Below are positions 1 to 5,477 of a stretch of 9,755 bases of DNA, piece by piece. Position 1 is the first letter of the stretch, and every line of letters starts with the position of its first letter. This DNA comes from an uncultured Ruminococcus sp. Lineage in GTDB: Bacteria > Bacillota > Clostridia > Oscillospirales > CAG-272. The notes beneath the pieces were generated by a model. That model did not search any database, was not told the DNA's origin, and worked only from the letters and a program-made list of their open reading frames with translations. The stretch is taken from contig CACYWX010000095.1 in the NCBI GenBank assembly GCA_902778205.1, forward strand, positions 1-9,755, read 5' to 3'. Position numbers and translations under genes: made by a program.

Positions 1-22
1 CGTCCAGTCTCGTTTTCTTCAT
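1..22 (-). CDS. Start of an unidentified gene running out of the window (N-terminus only)
   Basis: On the minus strand an ATG at 22-20 opens a frame reading M-K-K-T-R-L-D to the window edge. An AAGGAG ribosome binding site (36-30 region) lies 6 bases before it, directly after the stop of the deacetylase gene, so this is the fourth gene of the minus-strand operon. The basic start (MKKTR) would fit a signal peptide or lipoprotein leader, but seven residues do not identify a family. Confidence 0.6.
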
Positions 23-36
23 AGAGCGCTCCTTCG

Positions 37-741
37 TCAATCGTAATCCAGCAGGACCTCCCGGTTGGTGCCGTAGAAGATGTCGCCGTGACCGGAGATC
101 AGACGGCAGAACTCCTCGAACCGCTCCCAGTCGCCATGAATGTCGAATTCGTAGGCATGTCCCCAGATGTAGTAGATCTGCGGCTTGTCCGGCTTCAGGC
201 TGACGAACCGCTCCCCCAGCTCAAAGAGGGCATCCCATTCCACGTGGTGGTACACGGTGGGATTGAAGATGATGAGGTCGGACTGGAGGTCGAAGGAATG
301 GGTGGAGGTGGTGGTGCGGGCGTAACGGATGCCGGTGCGGGTGCGGATCAGGTCGGCCACGTGCTCGTTCATCACGTGGGTGCCGCCGGGATACGCCATG
401 CCCACCACCTCGTATCCCGCCAGCTCCGACAGGGCCAGCCTGTCCTCCTCCACCTCCCGCACCACGTCCTCGTCGGACAGGCTTGACAGGGCCGGATGGG
501 TGAGGGTGTGGGCCGCGATCTCGTGCCCCGCGTAAATGGCGCGCACCTCGCAGGCTCTCGGCTTCACATGGGCCACGGTCACGTCCTCCCGGATCAGGGA
601 GCCCGGCTTCCCGAGAAGTCCCGAGTTGAGATTGAAGGTGCATTTCAGTCCGTACTTATCGAACAGGCGGATCAGCCGCTGATCCTGGGTCACGCCGTCG
701 TCGTAGCTGAAGGTGACGGCTTTCATTTTGCCCTGAAACAT
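37..741 (-). CDS. Small cytoplasmic polysaccharide deacetylase-like protein (NodB/CE4 fold)
   Basis: A 234-residue protein of the NodB homology (carbohydrate esterase 4) superfamily, whose members remove N- or O-acetyl groups from sugars with a metal held by Asp-His-His. Visible motifs: T-F-S-Y-D-D-G at 10-16 (catalytic base and metal Asp, D14/D15), H-T-L-T-H at 78-82 (the two metal histidines H78 and H82), and Y-P-G-G at 117-120 where classical enzymes have R-x-P-Y. The C-terminal I-W-G-H-A-Y-E-F (192-199) supplies a late histidine. There is no signal peptide or membrane segment, so it should act in the cytoplasm, unlike peptidoglycan deacetylases. The start at 741 is chosen because GGAGGA sits 8 bases upstream, inside the end of the preceding esterase gene. 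Only 3 bases separate that stop from this ATG, implying translational coupling. The substrate is unknown; a short acetylated sugar from the same pathway is an inference. Confidence 0.85.
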   Translation of the reverse strand: MFQGKMKAVTFSYDDGVTQDQRLIRLFDKYGLKCTFNLNSGLLGKPGSLIREDVTVAHVKPRACEVRAIYAGHEIAAHTLTHPALSSLSDEDVVREVEEDRLALSELAGYEVVGMAYPGGTHVMNEHVADLIRTRTGIRYARTTTSTHSFDLQSDLIIFNPTVYHHVEWDALFELGERFVSLKPDKPQIYYIWGHAYEFDIHGDWERFEEFCRLISGHGDIFYGTNREVLLDYD

Positions 742-744
742 GAT

Positions 745-1602
745 TCAGTCCTCCGTAGTGAAATCAGATGGATGAGGTTCCTCCGTCCGGGATTCGGAGC
801 AGGCCTCACGGAACCGGTCCAGAAACCGCGCCGACGCCTCCCGGCTGATTTCCAGCTCCGGATAAAGCATATCGAAGGCGTGGATGTCCGTATCGTATAG
901 ATCGCATTCCGCCGGGACTCCCGCTTCCCGCAGGCTCCGCACCCAGGCCAGCGTCTCGTCGCGGAAGGGCTCGCCGGTCCCGACGAAGGTATAGCAGGGC
1001 GGCAGACCGCGAAAATCCACCAGCCGGGCCGGAGAGGCATAAGGAGAGACGTCCTCCTTCGCGTCCCCGCGCAGATAGAGGCGCCAGCCCAGATGATTCC
1101 GGCGGGTATTCCAAATCCTTCCGTGATTGTCCCGGGAGGAGGCGGTGTCGCGGTTGTCCAGCATGGGATAGAGGGGCATCTGAAAGGCCACCCTCACCTC
1201 CCCGCTGTCCCGCGCCCGGATCGAGACCGCCGCGGCAAGGCCTCCTCCCGCGCTCTCCCCGCCCACCATGATCCGATCGGATCGGATCCCGAGCTCCGCC
1301 GCGTGATCTCTGAGCCACAGCAGAGCGGCATAGCAGTCCTCCAGAGCGGCGGGATACGGGGAGAACAGGGCGAGCCGGTATCCGGGCGACACGACCACGG
1401 CGCCGCACTCCCGGCAGAGGTCCGCGGCCCGGGACATATACGCCATTTCCTTCATGCCGGTCATGTATCCGCCCCCGTGGATCCAGAGCACGCCCGGGAC
1501 GTCTTTCCGCGGTTCCTCGGGCTCAAGGATCAGCAGAGGGACCCGGCCCGCCTTCGCCTTCCGGACGCGGATGCCCTTCGGCGGCTTCAGTTGTATCTTC
1601 AT
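745..1602 (-). CDS. Alpha/beta-hydrolase of the hormone-sensitive lipase (HSL) esterase family
   Basis: A 285-residue alpha/beta-hydrolase (Abhydrolase_3 type) expected to hydrolyse small carboxylic esters. The oxyanion-hole motif H-G-G-G is at 42-45, the nucleophile elbow G-E-S-A-G-G at 115-120 (Ser117), and the histidine is H241 in D-I-H-A-F-D. The acid position normally written D-P-L-R-D-E reads E-P-F-R-D-E here (E211), so glutamate may serve as the catalytic acid. There is no signal peptide; it is likely cytoplasmic. The open frame extends upstream to 1878 but that part lies over the HAD gene. The start at 1602 overlaps the HAD stop as ATGA, has GGAGAGGG just upstream, and gives the normal family length. 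Four-base overlap before it and a 3-base gap after it mark it as the middle of one operon. Acetyl- or cinnamoyl-ester sugars are plausible substrates by context only. Confidence 0.88.
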   Translation of the reverse strand: MKIQLKPPKGIRVRKAKAGRVPLLILEPEEPRKDVPGVLWIHGGGYMTGMKEMAYMSRAADLCRECGAVVVSPGYRLALFSPYPAALEDCYAALLWLRDHAAELGIRSDRIMVGGESAGGGLAAAVSIRARDSGEVRVAFQMPLYPMLDNRDTASSRDNHGRIWNTRRNHLGWRLYLRGDAKEDVSPYASPARLVDFRGLPPCYTFVGTGEPFRDETLAWVRSLREAGVPAECDLYDTDIHAFDMLYPELEISREASARFLDRFREACSESRTEEPHPSDFTTED

Positions 1603-2330
1603 GACGGATCCCTCTCCGGGTGCTTCAGCAGTTCGATCAGCTCCCGCCAGTCCCGGATCCTCAGCATGGGAAAGCCGGGATCGGGAACCTCTTCCTCCGC
1701 AAAGCCCTCGTACAGCACCGGGAAGATCCCCGCGCCGTGGGCCCCCATGACGTCGGCCCTCATGCTGTCCCCGCAGAACCAGACCTCCCCGGGAGAGAGT
1801 CCCGCCTGATTCAGGGCAATTTCGAAGAGCCGCGGGTCCGGCTTGCGGATCATGTAATCGGCGGAGGACAGGACGCATTCGAAGCGGTTCCCGGGCAGAA
1901 GCCGGTCCAGACGGTTCCGCAGGGCCTCCCCGGACCAGCCGTTGTTGCTGACGACGCCGGTGCGGATGCCCATCCGATTCAGCCGGTCCAGCAGCTCGTC
2001 CGCGTGGGGGACCACGGCTCCTGGACTGGCGGCGGTCCAGAAGACGATCTCATGCCCGAGGGGCGTCAGATCCAGCTCGATGCCCAGATGCCCGAAGGCC
2101 AGATGGTCGGCGGTGGTACACGGGATCTCGTACCCCAGCTCCTCCCGGACGCGGTCCACCTCGGCGAACACCGCGTCGATCTCCCGCTGAACGTCCTCGG
2201 CGGTACAGCGGTTTGGATTCTTCACGGCGTGCTTCAAAAGCTCCCGGTTGCCGCGGAGGGAGTCCCAGTCCGGCTCGTACAGCAGGGTGTGGCCGTAGTC
2301 GAACAGGATCATGGACGGGCGTTTCGTCAT
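1599..2330 (-). CDS. HAD-superfamily hydrolase with altered motif I
   Basis: A 243-residue haloacid-dehalogenase-type protein with an alpha-helical cap. Motif I reads F-D-Y-G-H-T-L (10-16): nucleophile D11 is present, but the second Asp of the phosphatase D-x-D signature is Gly13. Motif II is V-V-S-N-N-G (Ser128), motif III is R-K-P-D-P (Lys163), and motif IV is C-G-D-S-M-R-A-D (D188, D193). The residues that hold the phosphate and magnesium are thus there, while the usual general acid/base of phosphatases is missing. A small phosphorylated metabolite such as a sugar phosphate is a reasonable but unproven substrate. The frame stays open far upstream to 3734, antisense to the lipoprotein gene. 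The true start at 2330 is set by AAGGAGG 7 bases before the ATG and by a promoter about 40 bases upstream. It is the first gene of the minus-strand operon. Confidence 0.88.
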   Translation of the reverse strand: MTKRPSMILFDYGHTLLYEPDWDSLRGNRELLKHAVKNPNRCTAEDVQREIDAVFAEVDRVREELGYEIPCTTADHLAFGHLGIELDLTPLGHEIVFWTAASPGAVVPHADELLDRLNRMGIRTGVVSNNGWSGEALRNRLDRLLPGNRFECVLSSADYMIRKPDPRLFEIALNQAGLSPGEVWFCGDSMRADVMGAHGAGIFPVLYEGFAEEEVPDPGFPMLRIRDWRELIELLKHPERDPS

Positions 2331-2337
2331 CGGCGGG

Positions 2338-2344
2338 CCTCCTT
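2338..2344 (-). promoter_or_regulatory. Ribosome binding site fixing the HAD gene start
   Basis: The minus strand reads AAGGAGG followed by a 7-base spacer and ATG at 2330. This near-perfect Shine-Dalgarno decides the start against the much longer open frame that continues to 3734. Confidence 0.85.
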
Positions 2345-2369
2345 CGGATTGTGCGGATATTCCTCCGGT

Positions 2370-2398
2370 ATTATAGCAAAAAAACCCCGCCCGCGCAA
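2370..2398 (-). promoter_or_regulatory. Sigma-A type promoter for the HAD-esterase-deacetylase operon
   Basis: On the minus strand a perfect -10 box TATAAT (2375-2370) is preceded after 17 bases by TTGCGC (2398-2393), a weak -35 that matches TTGACA at three positions. The spacer contains a run of seven T. Transcription should start near 2363, giving a leader of about 33 bases. No operator is evident inside the leader. Confidence 0.7.
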
Positions 2399-2419
2399 GC
2401 TTCTGCCGCAACTTCCACG

Positions 2420-2447
2420 AAAAAACGAGGAATTGTCCCCGTTTTTT
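2420..2447. other. A-tract / short stem / T-tract inverted repeat between divergent promoters
   Basis: AAAAAACGAGG (2420-2430), a 6-base loop AATTGT, then CCCCGTTTTTT (2437-2447) form an inverted repeat with one mismatch in 11. It has the A-stem-T layout of a weak bidirectional intrinsic terminator, but it sits upstream of both promoters, so no transcript from this window runs through it unless a promoter elsewhere does. The A and T runs fall roughly where UP elements would lie for both promoters (about 20-25 bases beyond each -35 box). An operator or insulator role is equally possible. Confidence 0.5.
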
Positions 2448-2469
2448 ATGGCAAAGTTCCGGATTTCCC

Positions 2470-2498
2470 TTGAAAATCACGGCGCGGGATGGTATGAT
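2470..2498 (+). promoter_or_regulatory. Sigma-A type promoter for the lipoprotein operon
   Basis: TTGAAA (2470-2475), a 17-base spacer and TATGAT (2493-2498) give one mismatch to consensus in each box. The expected start is near 2505, leaving a leader of about 33 bases to the ATG at 2538. A purine-rich AGAGAGGA about 9-10 bases upstream of the ATG serves as ribosome binding site. Confidence 0.8.
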
Positions 2499-2537
2499 AG
2501 GGACAGCCAATCCCAATTCAAAGAGAGGATCGCACCC

Positions 2538-3998
2538 ATGAAACGAACGCTTTGCCTTCTGCTTTCGCTGCTGCTGGCCGCATCCGCCGTCTCCTGCTCC
2601 GCGTCCACGGAAAACGCGGAAGGAGAAACCCCGGAGGCCGGCGGCGCGGTCCAGCCCTCCGCGGTACAGGAAACGGAGCCAGAGACCGAGAAGCCGTATC
2701 TGGACAATCTGCCGGACGATCTGAACTTTCAGGGCGAGACCTGCAATATGCTGATCCGGAGCGAGCGCATCGCCGACATGTTTCAGGAGGAGCTGACCGG
2801 CGAGGCTGTGGCGGACGTGCTGTACGACCGGGCCGTGCGGCTGGAGGACCGGCTGGAGACCGTCTTCACCAACGTGACCCTGCCCTCCGATTCCGGTCAG
2901 TGGAAGAGCGCCATCGCGGGATCCGTCCAGGCGGCCGACGGGGCGTACGACATCGTGTTCCCGGACTACTGGTGGGGCATCGAGCTGGGCGGGTACTACC
3001 TGAACCTGCTGGAGGCTCCGTATCTGGATTTCGCTCAGCCCTGGTGGTGCGCCGGATGGAACGACAACGACACCTTCTACGGCAAGCTGTACACGGCCGT
3101 GGGAGACTTCAGCCTGGACCTGGTGGTCAATACGGAGGCCGTCTTCTTCAACAAGAGGCTGATTGCGGACAACGGACTGGAAGATCCCTACGAGCTGGTG
3201 AAGGAGGACCGCTGGACCTCCGACGCCATCGTGACCATGAGCGAGACCGCCCTGCGGGATCTGAACGGCGACGGACAGTACAAGCCCACCGACGACCTGT
3301 ACGGCCTGATCTACAATCTCCACGGCGGGCGCGGCTTCCTCTACGCCTACGGCATGAAGCTGGGGACGAAGACGGCGGACGGCGGCTGGGAGATCAATTA
3401 TTTCAACGATCAGTTCGTGCGGATCTACGAGACGGTCTTCCGCATGCAGAACGAGACGCCCTCCGTGTTCTACAACAGCGCGGGCATCGACATGGTGGGG
3501 CGCTTCTCCTCCGGGAACCTGCTGTTCCTGGTCTCCACCCTCGGCACGGCCAGAGGGACTTCCATGCGCGAGATGGAGGACGACTTCGGTCTCGTGCCCT
3601 ATCCGAAGCTGGACGAGAGCCAGGCGGACTTCATCTCCTTCAATCTCGGGACCTCCTACGCGGCGATCCTCAGAAGCGTGAAGAACGTGGAGCTGTCCGC
3701 GGCAGTTCTCGAGGCCCTTTCCGCCGAAAACCACAAGTCCGTGGTGCCGGTGCTCTACGAGGACGCCCTGAAGGAAAAATACTCCCGGGACCAGACCACG
3801 GCCGAGATGCTGGACATCCTGAGCCGGACCATCTACTACGACTTCGCCTTCGTGAACGACGCGGCCCTGTCCGCCCTCTGCAACGTGTATTTCAATGCCA
3901 TAGCGGACAAGAGCGCGGACGTGGCCTCCAAGTTCAAGGCGACGGACAAGATGAGCCAGAAGCTGCTGGGCAAGCTGCTGGATTCCTACAAGGACTGA
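2538..3998 (+). CDS. Lipoprotein, ABC-transporter extracellular sugar-binding protein (family 1 type)
   Basis: A 486-residue lipoprotein. Residues 1-20 are a type II signal peptide (K-R start, Leu/Ala-rich core, lipobox A-V-S-C with lipidated Cys20). A Glu/Ala/Pro-rich linker runs to about residue 55. The rest resembles the large extracellular solute-binding proteins that clostridia encode in many copies for oligosaccharide uptake: aromatic-rich stretches (F-P-D-Y-W-W-G at 141-147, Q-P-W-W-C-A-G-W at 167-174) fit sugar stacking. Residues 241-252 (D-L-N-G-D-G-x5-D) form an EF-hand/dockerin-like calcium loop. No permease or ATPase gene lies next to it, so it must share a transport complex encoded elsewhere or act as a surface sugar receptor. 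It is followed after 3 bases by the GH43 lipoprotein, so the two are probably made together. The start at 2538 is fixed by the signal peptide and promoter; the open frame upstream to 1620 is antisense to the HAD gene. Confidence 0.88.
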   Translation: MKRTLCLLLSLLLAASAVSCSASTENAEGETPEAGGAVQPSAVQETEPETEKPYLDNLPDDLNFQGETCNMLIRSERIADMFQEELTGEAVADVLYDRAVRLEDRLETVFTNVTLPSDSGQWKSAIAGSVQAADGAYDIVFPDYWWGIELGGYYLNLLEAPYLDFAQPWWCAGWNDNDTFYGKLYTAVGDFSLDLVVNTEAVFFNKRLIADNGLEDPYELVKEDRWTSDAIVTMSETALRDLNGDGQYKPTDDLYGLIYNLHGGRGFLYAYGMKLGTKTADGGWEINYFNDQFVRIYETVFRMQNETPSVFYNSAGIDMVGRFSSGNLLFLVSTLGTARGTSMREMEDDFGLVPYPKLDESQADFISFNLGTSYAAILRSVKNVELSAAVLEALSAENHKSVVPVLYEDALKEKYSRDQTTAEMLDILSRTIYYDFAFVNDAALSALCNVYFNAIADKSADVASKFKATDKMSQKLLGKLLDSYKD

Positions 3999-4001
3999 GC
4001 C

Positions 4002-5411
4002 ATGAGGAGCGTTTTCAGGCTTCTGCTCCCGCCTGTTCTGGCCCTTCTTCTGATGACGGCGGACTCCTGCTCAGGATCGGCGGATCCCTCCGGCATCCTT
4101 CCGGAGACCGCTGACACGGAAGCGGAGGAGCGGGAGATTCCCGAAATCCGGCTGGCGGAGGACGGGAGCACGGAGTTCCGGCTGGTATACGACGTCGACG
4201 TGCCGGACGCTCTGCGGGGGCTGTATTTCTCCATCCGGGACGCGTTTCACGAGCATCTCGGAGCGGAGCTTCTCCCATACGACGATTATCAGAAGGAGCT
4301 GTCCTTTGAAATCATCGCGGATTCGTCCCGCCGGGAGCTGTGCCGCGAACTTGCGGATGGGCTCGGCGAGGGCGAATATGAAATCAAAGCTTTTCCCCGG
4401 GAGGACGGCGGCGCGTCAGTCGTGCTTGCCTGCCGGGGAGAGGCTGCCCGGATCGCGGCGGTGGAACGGTTCATCGATGAATGCGTTGTGAACCGGGGAG
4501 GCGTCGTTCCGGGAGATCTGGATCTGAAAGGAAAATGCGGTATGAACGATCTGATTGTCACCTCCTCCATTCCCCAGCTGAGGGATCCCTGCGTGCTGGT
4601 CGAGGACGGGGTTTATTACGCCTACGGGACCGGATGGCACTGCTGGAAGAACGACAGCGGCTCCCTGTCCGGCGCATTCCGGGATCTGGGGCTCTGCGTG
4701 GAGGTCCCCGCCGACGCGGACACCAACTTCTGGGCGCCGGAGGTCCACCGGTATCAGGGGAAATACTATATGTTCACCACCTACAAGTCCAGAAGGACCG
4801 GGCACCGGGGATGCTCGATCTTCTGCTCGGATGGTCCGGAGGGTCCCTTCCGGGAGATCACGGACGGACACGCGACGCCCAAAAACTGGGACTCCATCGA
4901 CGGCACCTTCTATGTGGATGAGGACGGGCAGCCCTGGATGATCTTCGTTCACGAATGGACCTCCACGGAGGACGGCGTCGGTCGGATGGCGGCGGCAAAG
5001 CTGTCGGAGGATCTGACCGGATTCGTCTCCGAGCCCATAGAGCTGTTCCGGGCGGACGATCCCTCCTGGGCCCGCGGCAATGTGACGGACGGATGCTGGA
5101 TGTACCGCTGCTCCACCGGCGAGCTGCTCATGCTCTGGTCCAACTGGGATTCCGCCGGGTACTGCGTGGGCATCGCGCGGTCCGACAACGGACGGGTGGA
5201 CGGCAAGTGGACCCAGGACAAGGCCCTGCTCTACTCCAAGGCCATGACCGGAGACTATGACGGTGGCCACGGGATGCTGTTCACCGACACCGACGGACGG
5301 ATGTACCTCTCCATCCACGCGCCCAACAACGCCACGGACGCGCGGATGGAGGTCCCGATCTTCATTCCGGTGAAGGAGCGGGACGGGACTCTGGTGTGGG
5401 ACGTCCGGTAA
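4002..5411 (+). CDS. Two-domain lipoprotein: GH20b-like N-terminal domain plus GH43-type five-bladed beta-propeller
   Basis: A 469-residue exported protein. The hydrophobic leader ends at T-A-D-S-C (19-23), an imperfect lipobox (Ala at -3, Asp at -2) with candidate Cys23. Residues about 57-163 show an alternating strand/helix pattern (E-F-R-L-V-Y, F-E-I-I-A-D, Y-E-I-K-A, A-A-R-I-A-A-V-E-R-F-I-D) like the small alpha/beta domain placed before GH20, GH67 and many clostridial surface glycosidases. From about 185 a GH43 propeller begins: L-R-D-P (base, D195), F-W-A-P-E-V (244-249), S-I-D-G-T-F-Y (D300, the pKa-tuning Asp), and G-G-H-G (H423). Where many GH43 enzymes have the acid in E-G-P, this one reads V-T-D-G-C (361-365), so D363 is the candidate. 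Arabinofuranosidase or xylosidase activity is typical for the family; the exact bond is unknown. AAGGA lies 7 bases before the ATG and the previous stop is 3 bases away. Confidence 0.85.
   Translation: MRSVFRLLLPPVLALLLMTADSCSGSADPSGILPETADTEAEEREIPEIRLAEDGSTEFRLVYDVDVPDALRGLYFSIRDAFHEHLGAELLPYDDYQKELSFEIIADSSRRELCRELADGLGEGEYEIKAFPREDGGASVVLACRGEAARIAAVERFIDECVVNRGGVVPGDLDLKGKCGMNDLIVTSSIPQLRDPCVLVEDGVYYAYGTGWHCWKNDSGSLSGAFRDLGLCVEVPADADTNFWAPEVHRYQGKYYMFTTYKSRRTGHRGCSIFCSDGPEGPFREITDGHATPKNWDSIDGTFYVDEDGQPWMIFVHEWTSTEDGVGRMAAAKLSEDLTGFVSEPIELFRADDPSWARGNVTDGCWMYRCSTGELLMLWSNWDSAGYCVGIARSDNGRVDGKWTQDKALLYSKAMTGDYDGGHGMLFTDTDGRMYLSIHAPNNATDARMEVPIFIPVKERDGTLVWDVR
4527..4542 (+). promoter_or_regulatory. 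Possible internal ribosome binding site and start for a GH43-only form
   Basis: AAAGGAA (4527-4533) precedes an in-frame ATG at 4542, which is Met181 of the GH43 lipoprotein, about 14 residues before the first catalytic motif. Initiation here would yield a 289-residue propeller lacking the signal peptide and N-terminal domain. The match is modest and could be chance; no promoter is visible in front of it. Confidence 0.25.
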
Positions 5412-5421
5412 GAAAAGAAAC

Positions 5422-5469
5422 GACAGTCCGCTTCTCATTCCCCGATCGGAAGGGCTGAAGCGGACTGTC
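5422..5469. terminator. Bidirectional intrinsic terminator between convergent genes
   Basis: A perfect 13-bp stem (5422-5434 with 5457-5469, GACAGTCCGCTTC and its complement) encloses a 22-base loop. On the plus strand it is followed by TGATTTTATT, and on the minus strand by GTTTCTTTTC, so it can stop transcripts from both the GH43 gene (ends 5411) and the oxidoreductase gene (ends 5478). The T-rich tails overlap the stop codons, making the arrangement very compact. The loop contains the palindrome CCGATCGG. Confidence 0.88.
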
Positions 5470-5477
5470 TGATTTTA

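Noticed and set aside
1620..2537. Plus-strand open frame upstream of the lipoprotein start
   Set aside because: It is antisense to the HAD gene, ends up before the signal peptide, and lies upstream of the promoter at 2470-2498.
2331..2537. Riboswitch or catabolite-response element in the leader
   Set aside because: Leaders of about 33 bases are too short for a known riboswitch, and I see no sequence matching a cre-type operator around either promoter.
1599..3734. Minus-strand open frame of 711 codons spanning the intergenic region and the antisense of the lipoprotein gene
   Set aside because: Only the part from 2330 downward (HAD protein) has family motifs, a ribosome binding site and a promoter. 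The upstream part is low in structure, rich in Val/Gly/His, and arises from the GC-rich codon pattern of the opposite gene.
2552..4114. 520-codon plus-strand frame overlapping the binding protein
   Set aside because: Its product is extremely Arg/Gly-rich with no recognisable domain, a usual shadow of a GC-rich gene; the other frame has a lipobox and family features.
4416..5438. 340-codon minus-strand frame antisense to the GH43 gene
   Set aside because: No ribosome binding site or promoter, no recognisable motif, and it crosses the terminator stem; an antisense shadow.
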